Assembly (NCBI RefSeq): GCF_001953745.1
Contig: NZ_LWLN01000001.1
Span: 1,178,001-1,242,000, forward strand
DNA length: 64,000 nt
Reading direction: 5' to 3'
Source: Natrinema saccharevitans
GTDB lineage: Archaea; Halobacteriota; Halobacteria; Halobacteriales; Natrialbaceae
Shown here: positions 33,508-43,130 of the stretch, piece by piece
Numbering within the stretch: position 1 is the first letter of the stretch
Layout of the letters: each line of letters begins with the position of its first letter
Position numbers and translations under genes: made by a program
Notes under the pieces: generated by a model
Told to the model about the DNA's origin: nothing
Database searches by the model: none
Seen by the model: the letters and a program-made list of their open reading frames with translations, nothing else

Positions 33508-34632
33508 TTACCACTCCGATCGCAGGGACTCGAGCAGCCGATCGATCTCGTTCTCGGTGTTGACGGCGTGGACTGACGCCCGAATCGCGTTCGGAGAGGG
33601 GAGGTCCCGCAGAACGATCCCGTCGGCGGCCAGCCGCTCGACAGTCGCCGCCGGGTCGTCGACGTCGATCGTCACGAGCCCCGACTCCGGCGTCGACGGA
33701 CTGAGCAGGCGGTCGGCGGGGACGCCGTCCGCCAGTCGGCCGGCGAGGCGGCGGACGCGGCCTTCGATCTCGACGTCGTCGATCGCGTCGATCGCTTCCC
33801 TGAGTGCGACGTGCGGTGCCGGGTTCGCCGAGCCGACCTCGAACCGACGCGCGCCGGCCGCGTACTCGTAGGGGTCGGCCGACGGCGTCTCGACGCTTCG
33901 ATAGCCGACCGTCCGCGGTTCGAGACGCTCGGCGACGTCGCGGGCAACGTAGAGGAAGCCGCCGCCCCACAACCCGAGCAGCCACTTGTGGCCGGCGGCA
34001 GCGACCGCGTCGGCACCCCACTCTCGGACGTCCATCGGCAACTGTCCGGGGACCTGGACGGCGTCGACGAGCGCGATCGCACCGGCATCGTGGGCGATAT
34101 CGACCATCTCCGCCACCGGAAGCCGCGTCCCGTGGGTCCACGTGACCGCGCTGAAGCAGACGACGCTGGCGTCCGCGACGGCCTCGGCGAACCGCTCGAG
34201 GTCGACGCGACCGGCCTCGGTCTCGACGACGCGAACCTCGACGCCGTCCCGCTCGAGGCGTTGCCACGGGAGGATTCCGGCGGGGTGTTCGAGGTCCGTC
34301 CGCACGACGACGTCGCCGGGCTGCCAGTCGATCGCGTTGGCGACGGCGTTGATCCCGGCCGTCGTACTCTCGGTGAGCGCGATCTCGTCCGCGTCGGCAC
34401 CGACGAACGACGCGACCCGCTCTCGAGTGCGGTCGAACGCTCGAAACGCCGTCTCGTAGGGGTGGTCCCCGGTCGGCGACTCGTACTCGTGTTCGCGGAC
34501 GAACTCGTCGGCGGCGTCGACGACGTATTTCGGACTCGGTCCGTGAGCGCCGAAGTTGAGGTAGGTCCCCTTCTGGAGGGCGGGGATATCCGCCCTGAGT
34601 TCGGTCGGCGTCATCGTCGTACTCGATTGCAT
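33508..34632 (-). CDS. Aminotransferase class V (cysteine desulfurase/isopenicillin-epimerase-like)
   Basis: 374 residues of PLP fold type I. The PLP lysine is in AAAGHKWLLGLWGGGF, preceded by the Asp-containing VDAVQVPGQLPMD and the conserved SAVTWTHGTRLPV. The end is GIVLRDLPSPNAIRASVHAVNTENEIDRLL. There is no obvious catalytic Cys loop, so a cysteine-desulfurase function is uncertain; the substrate is open. An AT-rich element TAATAATATTGGGA is upstream (34657-34670) with a TATA-like TATTATT on the coding strand, giving a nearly leaderless start at 34632. Confidence 0.88.
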   Translation of the reverse strand: MQSSTTMTPTELRADIPALQKGTYLNFGAHGPSPKYVVDAADEFVREHEYESPTGDHPYETAFRAFDRTRERVASFVGADADEIALTESTTAGINAVANAIDWQPGDVVVRTDLEHPAGILPWQRLERDGVEVRVVETEAGRVDLERFAEAVADASVVCFSAVTWTHGTRLPVAEMVDIAHDAGAIALVDAVQVPGQLPMDVREWGADAVAAAGHKWLLGLWGGGFLYVARDVAERLEPRTVGYRSVETPSADPYEYAAGARRFEVGSANPAPHVALREAIDAIDDVEIEGRVRRLAGRLADGVPADRLLSPSTPESGLVTIDVDDPAATVERLAADGIVLRDLPSPNAIRASVHAVNTENEIDRLLESLRSEW

Positions 34633-34887
34633 ACCTCACCCTACGGATTCGTGCGGTAATAATATTGGGAGTACTATGAAATGCTGTTCCGGCGGCCGGA
34701 CGCGTCTCGCCGTCGGGTACCGGTCACCGACCGTCGGCCGGCGGCCCCGACGGTGGTCGTCTCGCGTGACCGATCGTGCCAGTTGACGACGGAGCGGCGG
34801 CCCCGGCGTCGGCCGCAGTCCCTCTCCCTCACCGGTCCCGGTCGAGTTGTCCCGTATTCCGGAACCGCGTCGCGTCCCTGAATCGGG

Positions 34888-35100
34888 TTACGACGACGTG
34901 TCGACGCCCAGAATCCGGTACAGGAGACAGGTTCGAGTCAGCGCCGTTCCGACCAGGACGCCTCCGATCAACAGCGCGACGGCACCAACCGCCGTCCCGA
35001 ACTCGAGCGCGCCGCCGAGGATCGCGACGCCGACGGCGGCCAGTACCGCACCGCCGACCGCGCGGACGTTCCGGTCCGTCGCTCCTACATTGTGCTTCAT
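34888..35100 (-). CDS. DUF2892-family inner membrane protein
   Basis: 70 residues: MKHNVGATDRNVRAVGGAVL, two membrane helices and a final TRTCLLYRILGVDTS. The N-terminal 'N-x-G-x-x-D-R-x-x-R' and the C-terminal 'CPLYxxLG' shape define DUF2892 (YgaP-like), often linked with rhodanese and sulfur metabolism. The ATG at 35098-35100 is chosen over an in-frame GTG two codons upstream. On the coding strand a TTAA TATA-like element (about 35125-35131) lies about 28 bp upstream. Confidence 0.88.
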   Translation of the reverse strand: MKHNVGATDRNVRAVGGAVLAAVGVAILGGALEFGTAVGAVALLIGGVLVGTALTRTCLLYRILGVDTSS

Positions 35101-35158
35101 GTTCACAAATATACACAGCAGTGGGTTAAGCGTTTCTCACATTCCGAGTTTCGGCGAG

Positions 35159-35223
35159 CTATCGGAGCCACTGAAACGGGGTACACGCCGATCGCAAGCA
35201 ACGACTTTCGGTGGCCGCTACGG
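35159..35223. repeat. Shortened copy of the palindromic element (copy E)
   Basis: 65 bp: left arm CTATCGGAGCCACTGAAA, right arm TTTCGGTGGCCGCTACGG, with about 20 bp of the centre missing relative to the 86-bp copies. Its right end supplies the TAG stop codon (35218-35220) of the M20 peptidase gene. Insertion here probably changed the end of that protein. Confidence 0.65.
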
Positions 35224-36480
35224 CCGGACGTCCGCCCCGTCGACCGCGGCCGCCCACCGTTCGGGGAGGCGCGCGTAGATCGTCGCGTTCCCGACGAGCG
35301 CGTCGACGGTCGTGTACTCGTCGATCGCGTGGACGGTGTCCGTCCCGAGCGCGAACTCCACCGTCGGTACGCCGGCGTTGCGAAGCTTCTTCGCGTCGCC
35401 GCCGCCGGTCGCACTCCGGCGGTATATCCGCTCGCCGGTCGTCGCTTCGGCGCTCGAGGCGACGGCCTCGACGAGCGGGCTGTCGATCGATTCGGCGGTG
35501 CCGACGCTCCAGGCGACGTCGGCGACCGTGACCCCCTCGCAGTCGGCGACGCACTCCCGAATCTCCGAGAGGAGATCGGAGGTACACACGCCCGCGGTCA
35601 ATCGGATATCGATCTCAGCGCGAGCCGTCTGCGGGACGCTGTTGATCGCGTCCCCGCCCTCGAGGACGCCGAGGTTGATCGTCGGGGTCTCGAACAGGTC
35701 GCGGGCGGTCTCGACACCCATCGTCGGCTCGTAGAACGCGACCGACTCGTCGAGGATCGGCTCGATCGCGGGATCGAGGTCGAGTTGCCGCCGCCCGAAC
35801 CGCTGCCGTAGCGTTCCGACCGCGTCGTAGAGGCGATCGATCGCGTTCTCGCCCAGGACCGGTCGCGAGCCGTGTGCGGCCTCGCCGGTCGCCTCGAGCG
35901 TCAGCCAGATGCTGCCCCGATCGGCGACCGTCACGGAGTGGCGTCCCTCCTCGCAGGTCGGTTCGCCGATGACACAGGCGTCGGCCTCGAGCCGGTCGTC
36001 CTCGAGCAGCGCCGGCAGCCCGGCGTCGCCGCCGACCTCCTCGTCGCTGACGAACGCGAACGCGAGGTCGACCGGCGGTTCGGTGTCGGTCTCCACGAAC
36101 GCGCGGAGCGCGACCAGCATCGCGGCGACCGCCCCTTTCATGTCCGTCGCGCCGCGGCCGTAGAGCCGGTCGTCGACGCGCTCGCCGAGGGGATCGTGCG
36201 ACCAGGCCCCGCGGTCGAACGGCACCGTATCGAGGTGCCCGTTGTACAGCAGCGTTCGGTCGCTCGCGCCCGGCAGCGTCACGAGGAGGTTCGGCTTCGC
36301 GGGATCGACCGCGAACCGCTCGACGTCGACCGGGTGCTGCGACAGGGACTCCGCGAGCAGCGAGACGATCTCGCGCGTGTCACCGGGCGGGTTCGCCGTG
36401 TCGATCGCCAACAACTCGAGCGCGAGGTCGGCCAGCTCCTCGCGGCGGTCGGCGACGACCGCCTCGAGTTCGTCGGTCAT
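35218..36480 (-). CDS. M20-family metallopeptidase (ArgE/DapE/carboxypeptidase-like)
   Basis: 420 residues. Metal-binding motifs in order are NGHLDTVPF, GRGATDMKGAVAAML, AFVSDEEVGG and VIGEPTCEE. The dimerisation domain contains ATGEAAHGSRP. The C-terminal GTDTVHAIDEYTTVDAL has the final His ligand. Members are cytosolic zinc amidohydrolases such as acetylornithine or succinyl-DAP deacylases and carboxypeptidase G2. The substrate cannot be fixed; there are no lysine or arginine genes nearby. The ATG at 36478-36480 is 5 nt after the preceding gene's stop, and an in-frame GTG three codons upstream is possible. Its stop lies in repeat copy E. Confidence 0.88.
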   Translation of the reverse strand: MTDELEAVVADRREELADLALELLAIDTANPPGDTREIVSLLAESLSQHPVDVERFAVDPAKPNLLVTLPGASDRTLLYNGHLDTVPFDRGAWSHDPLGERVDDRLYGRGATDMKGAVAAMLVALRAFVETDTEPPVDLAFAFVSDEEVGGDAGLPALLEDDRLEADACVIGEPTCEEGRHSVTVADRGSIWLTLEATGEAAHGSRPVLGENAIDRLYDAVGTLRQRFGRRQLDLDPAIEPILDESVAFYEPTMGVETARDLFETPTINLGVLEGGDAINSVPQTARAEIDIRLTAGVCTSDLLSEIRECVADCEGVTVADVAWSVGTAESIDSPLVEAVASSAEATTGERIYRRSATGGGDAKKLRNAGVPTVEFALGTDTVHAIDEYTTVDALVGNATIYARLPERWAAAVDGADVRP

Positions 36481-36485
36481 CGCCG

Positions 36486-37832
36486 TCACTCGAGTTTGCC
36501 CGAGAGGACCTTCGCCGCCGTCAGGATCGGATCCCAGACGGGGCTAAAGGGCGGCGCGTACGCCAGATCGGCGTTCTGCAGTTCGGTCACGGTCATCCCG
36601 GCCGTCAGCGCCGTCGCGACCGTGTCGATGCGCTTTGCGCCTTCGCGACCGACGACGCTTCCCCCGAGGAGCCGGCCGCTCTCCCGATCGGCCAGCAGGG
36701 TGACGGTGAGTTCCGCGCCGTCGGGGTAGTAGTGTGCGCGCGACGACGCCGAGATCGTCACCGAAGCGGGATCGAACCCCGCCTCGCGAGCCCGCTCCTC
36801 GTCGACGATTCCCGTCCGGGCGGCCCCCAGTTCGAACGCCTTCACGATGGCCGTGCCCGCGATGTCGCCGACCGGCGTTGGATCGCCGGTCACGGTCTGG
36901 CCGATCGCACGGCCCGCGCGGTTTGCGGTCAGCGCCAGCGGCACGTGGTCCGGCTCCCCGGTCACGACGTGGGTCGCTTCGGCGTTGTCGCCCGCCCCGT
37001 AGACGTTCTCGTCGTTCGTCCGCCCGTACTCGTCGGTCGCGATAGCGCCGGTCGGCCCGCGTTCGATGCCGGCCGCCTCGGCGAGGTCGGCGTTGGGTTC
37101 GACACCGACGCCGACGATCGCGATGTCCGCGTCGACGGTCTCGTCCTCGAGTTCGACCGCCTCGACCCGTTCGTCGCCGGCGAACCCCGAGACGGCCGTC
37201 TCGAGGTGGAGATCGATCCCCTGCTCGCGCAGGTGTTCCTCGACGACCTCGGCGACCGGCTCGCCGAACGGCTGGAGGACGTGGGGCAACATCTCGTAGA
37301 GGTGAACGTCGACCCCGCGGGCCGACAGCGCCTCGGCCATCTCGATGCCGACGTAGCCGCCGCCGACGATCGCGGCGGTCCCCGGGCTCTCCTCGGTGAC
37401 GTACGTCTCGATGGCGTCGGCCTCGTCCATATCGTGGATCGTGAACACGCCTTCGAGGTCCATCCCGTCGAAGGGCGGCTCGATCGCGCTCGCCCCGGTC
37501 GCGACGAGGAGGTCGTCGTAGGGTTGCTCGTACGTCTCGTCGTCGGTCTCGACCGTTACCGTCCGTCCCTCTCGGTCGATGTCGACGACCTCCGCGCCGG
37601 TTCGCAGGTCGACGTCCCGTTCTTCCCTGAACGCCTCGGGCGTCACGGTAACGAGATCGTCGAGGTCGTCGACCGCGCCTTTCACGTAGTAGGGCATCCC
37701 GCAGGCGGCGTAGGAGACCCACTCTCCCTTCTCGAAGACGATCACCTCTCGCTCGGGATCCTCGCGTTTCGCCTTGCTCGCGGCGCTCATTCCCGCTGCG
37801 TCACCGCCGATGACGACGAACGTCTCGTTCAT
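36486..37832 (-). CDS. CoA-disulfide reductase / NADH oxidase-like flavoprotein
   Basis: 448 residues. The FAD motif VVIGGDAAGMSAASKAKRE is followed by the catalytic YAACGMPYYV, with the single redox Cys44 of the CoADR/Nox/NPSR family. NAD(P)H motif AAIVGGGYVGIEMAEALSARG, DEYGRTNDENVYGAGDNAEA, and the C-terminal dimerisation domain YPDGAELTVTLLADRESG complete it. Such enzymes reduce CoA disulfide, CoA persulfide/polysulfide or O2. The nearby rhodanese, TusA and polysulfide-type genes favour a sulfur role, but this is inference. The ATG at 37830-37832 is preceded by a TACTTTAC TATA-like box about 27 bp upstream, after an AT-rich tract. Confidence 0.88.
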   Translation of the reverse strand: MNETFVVIGGDAAGMSAASKAKREDPEREVIVFEKGEWVSYAACGMPYYVKGAVDDLDDLVTVTPEAFREERDVDLRTGAEVVDIDREGRTVTVETDDETYEQPYDDLLVATGASAIEPPFDGMDLEGVFTIHDMDEADAIETYVTEESPGTAAIVGGGYVGIEMAEALSARGVDVHLYEMLPHVLQPFGEPVAEVVEEHLREQGIDLHLETAVSGFAGDERVEAVELEDETVDADIAIVGVGVEPNADLAEAAGIERGPTGAIATDEYGRTNDENVYGAGDNAEATHVVTGEPDHVPLALTANRAGRAIGQTVTGDPTPVGDIAGTAIVKAFELGAARTGIVDEERAREAGFDPASVTISASSRAHYYPDGAELTVTLLADRESGRLLGGSVVGREGAKRIDTVATALTAGMTVTELQNADLAYAPPFSPVWDPILTAAKVLSGKLE

Positions 37833-37899
37833 ACTCGAGGGGAGGGTTGCCGTGCGTAAAGTATTTTCCAAAATTCCCAATATTATACAAGTTAGCGAG

Positions 37900-38127
37900 C
37901 TATCCGGACGGGGTCTCCTCGAGCCGTCGCCGGATGGACCGCCCGCCCGCGAGGGCCGTCCAGAGGTCGACGACGAACGCCTCCCACGCGGCGGCGAGCA
38001 GGAGGTAGCCGCCGAGCGCGAGAAGCGATGCGACGCCGCGGGAGGCGACGTTGACCGACGTCGCCGATCGATCGAACGTCTCGAAAGCGACGTGTAGCGA
38101 CGTGCTACATCGGGCCGAGGGCAGCAT
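37900..38127 (-). CDS. Possible small membrane protein
   Basis: 75 residues at most. A hydrophobic segment (GVASLLALGGYLLLAAAWEAFVV) is followed by a basic tail with RSIRRRLEE. Third-position G/C is high, which favours a real gene, but the start is unclear; the first 25 residues may be spurious. It lies 67 bp upstream of the flavoprotein start in the same direction, in a 413-bp space that otherwise has only AT-rich promoter sequence. No family recognised. Confidence 0.4.
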   Translation of the reverse strand: MLPSARCSTSLHVAFETFDRSATSVNVASRGVASLLALGGYLLLAAAWEAFVVDLWTALAGGRSIRRRLEETPSG

Positions 38128-38245
38128 CGTCTCGTGGTTCGTCGACGAACGGTTCGGGCCGGCGTCGGAGCCGCGATCACACCTCGAGCGGTGAGCGGCG
38201 GGAAGGGACGACGGGCGCGGCCGGTTCGGTTTCCGCGGGTTCGAC

Positions 38246-38479
38246 TCAGGTTTCGCAGTCCGAACAGCGGGTCCGAAACCGCAGCACGATTCCGATCACG
38301 CCGAGCGTGACGAGGGAGACCGCCAGTTGCACGATCCCGCTACTCGCGTTCCCGGCCGCGGCCCCGCCGGCGACGGCGGCGGTGCCGCCGACCACGAGGC
38401 CGCCGGTCCCGAGACAACAGAGGCTCGCAACGCCCGCGAGTCCCAGAAGCGACCGCCGGGACGCCGAGTCGGAGTCCAT
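38246..38479 (-). CDS. Small two-helix membrane protein with C-terminal CxxC
   Basis: 77 residues. An RR-containing N-terminus (SASRRSLLGLAGVASLCCLG) leads into a first hydrophobic helix. A Gly/Ala-rich hinge (AAVAGGAAAGNASSG) and a second helix (VQLAVSLVTLGVIGIVLRF) follow, then RCSDCET at the end. The layout recalls small mercury or copper-handling transporters such as MerT-like proteins, but the sequence is too short to assign. Cys pairs occur at both the first helix (CC) and the tail (CSDC). The ATG is at 38477-38479. Confidence 0.6.
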   Translation of the reverse strand: MDSDSASRRSLLGLAGVASLCCLGTGGLVVGGTAAVAGGAAAGNASSGIVQLAVSLVTLGVIGIVLRFRTRCSDCET

Positions 38480-38568
38480 ACCTCGACGTTCGATCGAGTG
38501 TGGGTAAATGTGTTGCGGCGTTTTTCCGTCCGAGCGGACGGCGTTCCGAAACGGCTCCGCATCGAGCG

Positions 38569-40503
38569 TCAGGAGTGGCCGTACTCGGTATCGACACCGG
38601 GTGCGCCTCGAGGCACGTCCCGGGAGTCGGTCGCCCGGTCGTCGTCGAAGAAGGTCTCGAAGACCTTCCGCTGGCCGGCACGGAGGTGCTGGAGGAACGT
38701 CGACTGACAGACGCCCATCTTCTCGGCCAGTTCGTCGCCGCTCTCGTCTCGCGGCCACGCGAAGAACCCGCCGAAGTGAGCCAGTCGGAGCGCCTCGAGT
38801 TGGCGGTCGGTGGCGCTGTCCTCGACCGCGGAGCGGAACTGGCCGCGGGTTTCGGGGGTTCGGTTCCGCTCGCGCTGGCCGACGAGCGTCACGCCCGGGT
38901 GAGTCTCGGTAACGGCCTCGACGACGCTCCGGACGTCGGCGGTCCCGGCCAGGTGGGCGACGAGCGTTCCCCCGTCGGCGTCGACGGTCAGCGAGCGGAC
39001 GACCGCGCCGTAGTTCGCGAGGGTCCCGACGATCGACATCCCCGAGACGGTGAGCCGGACCAGCGATTCCTCGGCCTCACGGATCGGTTCGACGGCCGCG
39101 ATGTCGTCGGCATCGTCGACGTACGCCCGGACGTCCTCGATCGCGGCGCCGCGGAGGGTCACGAACTCGACGACCGTCTCACCGTCGGTCGCCGTGAGCT
39201 GCTCGAGTTCGAGGTCGCACTCGAGGGCCGCGGCGAGCCCCGAGAGCGGGTCGTCCGCGGGTGTCAGCTCGAATCGCAGTTCGGTGAGCCGGTCGGCGAC
39301 CAGCGACCGCTGGCTCTCGGCCGCGGTGATCGTGGCGGCGATGGTCTCGCCGAGTTCGTCCAGCACCTCGGTGTCCAGCGCGTCCGGCGTCTCGGCGTCG
39401 CTCGCGTGGAGAACGAGCGCGCCGTAGTGGACGTCCCGATGGGACAGCGGGATGGCGACCGTCGCCGCCGCACCGCCATACGAGTGGCATTCACACACCT
39501 TGCGCTCGCAGGCCGGCCGGTCCGCGCCGCAGTCGCGAACGACGTGGGTGGTCTCGGCCTCGAGGGCGCGGTCGACGACCGTCTCGCGGTCGCTGTCGTT
39601 GATCGCGGCGACGATGCCCGACAGCGAGTCCCCGTCGATGCCGGCGCTCGTGTTCGCGCGAACGGTGTCCGTGACGGCGTTTCGATCCGCGATCCACGCC
39701 GACTCGTAGGGCGGCGCGCTCGAGAACCGCTCGCAGGCGACCGACTCGACTTCCGCTTTCGAGTCCGCGCGGAGCAGTTCCCGATTGACGTCCCGGATGA
39801 CCGCGTTGGTCGTGTTCAACACCTCGAGTTCGGCGTGTTGCTCCCGGATGCGGAGTTCGCGCTCCTTGCGATCGGTGACGTCGGTGTCGACCGCGACGAA
39901 TCCGTCGACGGCCCCCGTCTCGTCGGTAAGCGGCGCGATCGTCATGTCGACCCAGCACAGTTCGCCGTTCTTCCGCCGGTTGATGATCTCGCCGTCCCAG
40001 ACCTCGCCGTCGGTGACGGTCTCCCAGAGGTCGTCGTAGAAGGCGTCGTCGTGTTCGCCCGACTTCCAGAGGCGGGGGGTCTCCCCGACGACCTCCGCCG
40101 GCGAGTAGCCCGTCACGTCCTCCGTCGCCGGGTTCGCGTACTCGATCGTCCCGCCGACGTCGGTGAGAAAGATCGCGTGACCCGCGTGTTCGACGGCCTT
40201 CCGGAAGCGTCGCAACTGCTCGTTGGCGGCCGATAGCTCGCGCTTTATTCGCGTCTCTTCGTCGACGTACGCCGCGAGGTAGTGGACCGTCGCCACCGCG
40301 AGGGCGCTCACGACGAGTCCGGGAAGTTCGGCGAGGCCGGTGGCGCCGCCGTTCCAGAGCGTCCAGAGCTGTCGCGAGGCCATGAGCCCCAGCATCACGG
40401 TCAGAAAGCCGAAGCGCCGGTCGCCGCTGCGATGCAACAGCAGCAGCGAGTACCCGGTCCCCGCGAGCCGAAGCAGGATCGAACCGGCGAGGACGGCGCT
40501 CAT
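38569..40503 (-). CDS. Membrane PAS/GAF/HTH_10 regulator (Bat/DmsR type)
   Basis: 644 residues. Three membrane segments (about 1-85) precede a helical linker and a PAS domain (about 105-225: [24 protein letters not shown]). A GAF-like domain (about 240-410), a bacterio-opsin-activator domain (about 425-570), and a C-terminal HTH_10 ([29 protein letters not shown]...[15 protein letters not shown]) follow. The GAF region holds a cysteine set ([19 protein letters not shown]) that could sense redox or metal. Lone membrane-bound versions are rare. It is divergent from the molybdoenzyme operon at 40842 and is the likely regulator, as DmsR is for the haloarchaeal dms operon. The ATG at 40501-40503 is preferred because the upstream frame is Arg/Pro-rich. 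Confidence 0.85.
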   Translation of the reverse strand: MSAVLAGSILLRLAGTGYSLLLLHRSGDRRFGFLTVMLGLMASRQLWTLWNGGATGLAELPGLVVSALAVATVHYLAAYVDEETRIKRELSAANEQLRRFRKAVEHAGHAIFLTDVGGTIEYANPATEDVTGYSPAEVVGETPRLWKSGEHDDAFYDDLWETVTDGEVWDGEIINRRKNGELCWVDMTIAPLTDETGAVDGFVAVDTDVTDRKERELRIREQHAELEVLNTTNAVIRDVNRELLRADSKAEVESVACERFSSAPPYESAWIADRNAVTDTVRANTSAGIDGDSLSGIVAAINDSDRETVVDRALEAETTHVVRDCGADRPACERKVCECHSYGGAAATVAIPLSHRDVHYGALVLHASDAETPDALDTEVLDELGETIAATITAAESQRSLVADRLTELRFELTPADDPLSGLAAALECDLELEQLTATDGETVVEFVTLRGAAIEDVRAYVDDADDIAAVEPIREAEESLVRLTVSGMSIVGTLANYGAVVRSLTVDADGGTLVAHLAGTADVRSVVEAVTETHPGVTLVGQRERNRTPETRGQFRSAVEDSATDRQLEALRLAHFGGFFAWPRDESGDELAEKMGVCQSTFLQHLRAGQRKVFETFFDDDRATDSRDVPRGAPGVDTEYGHS

Positions 40504-40841
40504 CGCGCCCACCCCCACCGCGGCGGTCGCCGCGATACCGGGTTCCCGATCATAGAAGACCGTTGTCGCTATCGGGCCATATGAACTTGCGGCGTTCCTA
40601 TTTCGTAGGAAATACGCCGTTCGAGCCGTTCGGAGGTCTTTTTCGGCGTTTCGACGTGTTTCACCCACCGGGGCTCGAGCCGGCGGCCCAACAGTATCGG
40701 TATCCGAATCACGGGGGGTACTCGGGGACGAGGTCGGGCCCAAGAGTATCGGTAGAACGCTCAGCCCCCTGGGGGCCCTCGTACTACCTGTATGACACCG
40801 ACCCAGTCACACGCGTCACGGGCATCGTCCGGTGGTCCGCG
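40504..40841. promoter_or_regulatory. Divergent intergenic region with direct repeats upstream of the molybdoenzyme operon
   Basis: 338 bp separate the regulator gene from the iron-sulfur subunit gene. AGTATCGGTA occurs at 40693-40702 and again at 40745-40754, a 52-bp period (about five helical turns). A GC-rich palindrome CCCCCTGGGGG lies at about 40770-40780. These are candidate regulator sites. No gene is recognised. Confidence 0.45.
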
Positions 40842-41864
40842 ATGAGCGCCGACGAGCCGCTGCCGTCCGTCCCGGAGGCGTCGGGACGGGCGGCCGCCGA
40901 CGAGATGGTCGACGTCGAGGCCACGGATCCGCGGGCGGAACTCGAGAAGACGTCGTATCGGACCGACCTCGGTCTCGAGATGGCCGAGGACGCGCGCCGC
41001 GTCAGCCGCGGCGAACTCTCGAGCGAGGCCTACTGGGAGCAGTACGACGCCGACGCCGCGGCGGAGTTCGGCGACGACTACCGCGAGACGCCGAACCCCG
41101 CGGTCGACTCGGCCACGGGGACGATCGCCGAATCGGCCGCGGACTCGCTCAGCTGTGCGGTCGGCTCGATGGCGAGCGTCGCCGAGGGGCTCGCGGAGGG
41201 GGAGACGGCCGACGAGAACGGGGACGGCGACGACCCGACGTGGGGCATGGTCATCGACCTCCAGAAGTGTATCGGCTGCGAGTCCTGTACGGTCGCGTGC
41301 AAGGCCGAGAACCGGACGCCGCCGGGCGTCTCGTACAACGTCGTCCTGGAACGCGAGGAGGGGGAGTATCCGAACGTCACGCGGACGAACGTCCCCCGGC
41401 CGTGTATGCAGTGTGAAAAGCCCCCCTGCGTGCAGGTGTGTCCGGTCAGCGCGACGTACAAGATGGACAACGGGGTCGTCAACATCGACTACGACCGCTG
41501 TATCGGCTGTCGGTACTGCATGGTCGCCTGTCCCTACGACGCCCGCTACTTCGACTTCGGGGAGAACTACGACGGCGAGTTCGAAGAGGGAGGCGAGGTG
41601 ACCAGCCCCGAGTACGGGATGGACCGCGGCCCGCGCGAGGACGGCGAGTCGCCGATCGGCAACGTCCGGAAGTGTAACTTCTGTCATCACCGCCTCGAGC
41701 GCGGTGAGGAACCGGCCTGCGTCGAAACCTGCGTCGGCGACGCCCGGTACATGGGCGACCTCGAGGACGCGGACAGCGACGTGAGCGAACTGGCATCGTC
41801 CTCTCGCTCGTTCCAGCTCAAGGAGAAGGAGGGGACCGATCCCAACGTCTACTACCTCAAGTGA
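40842..41864 (+). CDS. Four-cluster iron-sulfur subunit of a DMSO-reductase-family enzyme
   Basis: 340 residues. An acidic N-terminal extension of about 130 residues has no recognised domain. The ferredoxin part follows with four cysteine sets: [44 protein letters not shown], and [20 protein letters not shown]. These bind four [4Fe-4S] clusters that link a quinol-oxidising membrane subunit to the molybdopterin subunit (PsrB/TtrB/DmsB type). The ATG at 40842 is chosen; the upstream frame is poor. It is first of four genes, 6 nt before the NrfD-like gene. No signal peptide, so export would be with the catalytic subunit. Confidence 0.9.
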   Translation: MSADEPLPSVPEASGRAAADEMVDVEATDPRAELEKTSYRTDLGLEMAEDARRVSRGELSSEAYWEQYDADAAAEFGDDYRETPNPAVDSATGTIAESAADSLSCAVGSMASVAEGLAEGETADENGDGDDPTWGMVIDLQKCIGCESCTVACKAENRTPPGVSYNVVLEREEGEYPNVTRTNVPRPCMQCEKPPCVQVCPVSATYKMDNGVVNIDYDRCIGCRYCMVACPYDARYFDFGENYDGEFEEGGEVTSPEYGMDRGPREDGESPIGNVRKCNFCHHRLERGEEPACVETCVGDARYMGDLEDADSDVSELASSSRSFQLKEKEGTDPNVYYLK

Positions 41865-41870
41865 GCCACC

Positions 41871-43130
41871 ATGGCAACGAACACACGGACTGCGGCGGCG
41901 AAAGTCGACAGGAACCGCCTCCGGATCGCCTGGTACGCGCTGCTTGCAGTGTTACTCGCCGTCGGTGCCTACGGCGGCTATCTGCGCGTTACCGAGGGGC
42001 TCCGCGCGACGAACCTCTCGAGTGCGGTGCCGTGGGGTGCGTGGGTCGCCTTCTACATCTACTTCGTCGGACTGTCGGCGGGGGCGTTCCTCGTGAGTAC
42101 GCTCTCGAACGTCTTCGACGTCGAGGGGATGCACGAGATCGAGCGCGAGGCGCTGTTCGTCGCGATCGTCTCGATGATCGTCGCACTGACGTTCGTCCTG
42201 GTCGACCTCGGGCGGATGGACCGGCTCTGGCACCCCTTCGCGTGGCGCCAGCCCCTGTCGGTTCTCTCGTGGGAGGTCCACGCGTACGTCCTCTACATCG
42301 GCGTGTTGATGGGTGAACTGTACTTCTCGATGCGTCGGGACCTCGTCGCGACGAGCGAGTCGGACGACGGCCTGCGGGGACGGGTCGCCGGCCTCCTCAC
42401 GCTCGGGCGGACCGACACGGACGCGGAAACGCTCGCGGCCGATCGGACGTGGCTCAAGCGACTCGGCGTGGTCGGCATTCCGCTGGCGATCGTCTTCGTC
42501 CACGGCGGAACCGGGAACCTGTTCGCGGTCGCGGCCGCGCGCAGCTACTGGTTCAGCCCGCTGTTCCCGGTGATTTTCATCACGTCCGCGGTGGTCAGCG
42601 GAATGGCCCTGATCGCCCTGTTGTACGTCCTCCGGGCGCGGCTTGGCAGTCGCACGCTCGACGTGGCGCTGTTAGAGCGGATGGCGGCGCTGTTCGTCGG
42701 TTTCGTCGTCCTCGACGCGTCGCTGAAGGTACTCGAGGCGTTCGTCGGGCTGTACAGTCTCCACCCCGGCCACGTCGAGTCGTGGCTGACGATCATGACC
42801 GGCGAGATGTGGTGGTCGTTCTGGCTGGTGATGGTTGGCCTCGGCTGGATCGCCTCGCTCGTCCTCTTGCACCGGCGGGCGTGGCGACGGCGGCCGGCGT
42901 TCGTCGCCGCTGCGGGCGCGAGCGTCGTCCTCGGCGTGATCGGCACGCGATTCAACATCGTGGTGCCCGCACAGATCGAGCCGGCGCTGTACGGCCTGCC
43001 GACGGGCTACTACGTGCCGTCGATACCGGAGTGGATCCTCTCGATCGGTATCGTCGCCTTCGGCCTGCTCGTCTACACGATCGGGACGGAACTGCTGCCG
43101 CTCGTGCCGCGAGGTGAGACCCATGACTGA
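41871..43130 (+). CDS. NrfD/PsrC/TtrC-like membrane quinol-oxidising subunit
   Basis: 419 residues and about nine or ten membrane helices. Typical segments are VPWGAWVAFYIYFVGLSAGAFLVSTL (conserved NrfD helix 2) and LHPGHVESWLTIMTGEMWWSFWLVM. This subunit exchanges electrons with the quinone pool and passes them to the iron-sulfur subunit. In archaea the enzyme probably faces the outside. The last 8 nt overlap the catalytic-subunit start (ATGACTGA), so translation is coupled. Confidence 0.9.
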   Translation: MATNTRTAAAKVDRNRLRIAWYALLAVLLAVGAYGGYLRVTEGLRATNLSSAVPWGAWVAFYIYFVGLSAGAFLVSTLSNVFDVEGMHEIEREALFVAIVSMIVALTFVLVDLGRMDRLWHPFAWRQPLSVLSWEVHAYVLYIGVLMGELYFSMRRDLVATSESDDGLRGRVAGLLTLGRTDTDAETLAADRTWLKRLGVVGIPLAIVFVHGGTGNLFAVAAARSYWFSPLFPVIFITSAVVSGMALIALLYVLRARLGSRTLDVALLERMAALFVGFVVLDASLKVLEAFVGLYSLHPGHVESWLTIMTGEMWWSFWLVMVGLGWIASLVLLHRRAWRRRPAFVAAAGASVVLGVIGTRFNIVVPAQIEPALYGLPTGYYVPSIPEWILSIGIVAFGLLVYTIGTELLPLVPRGETHD

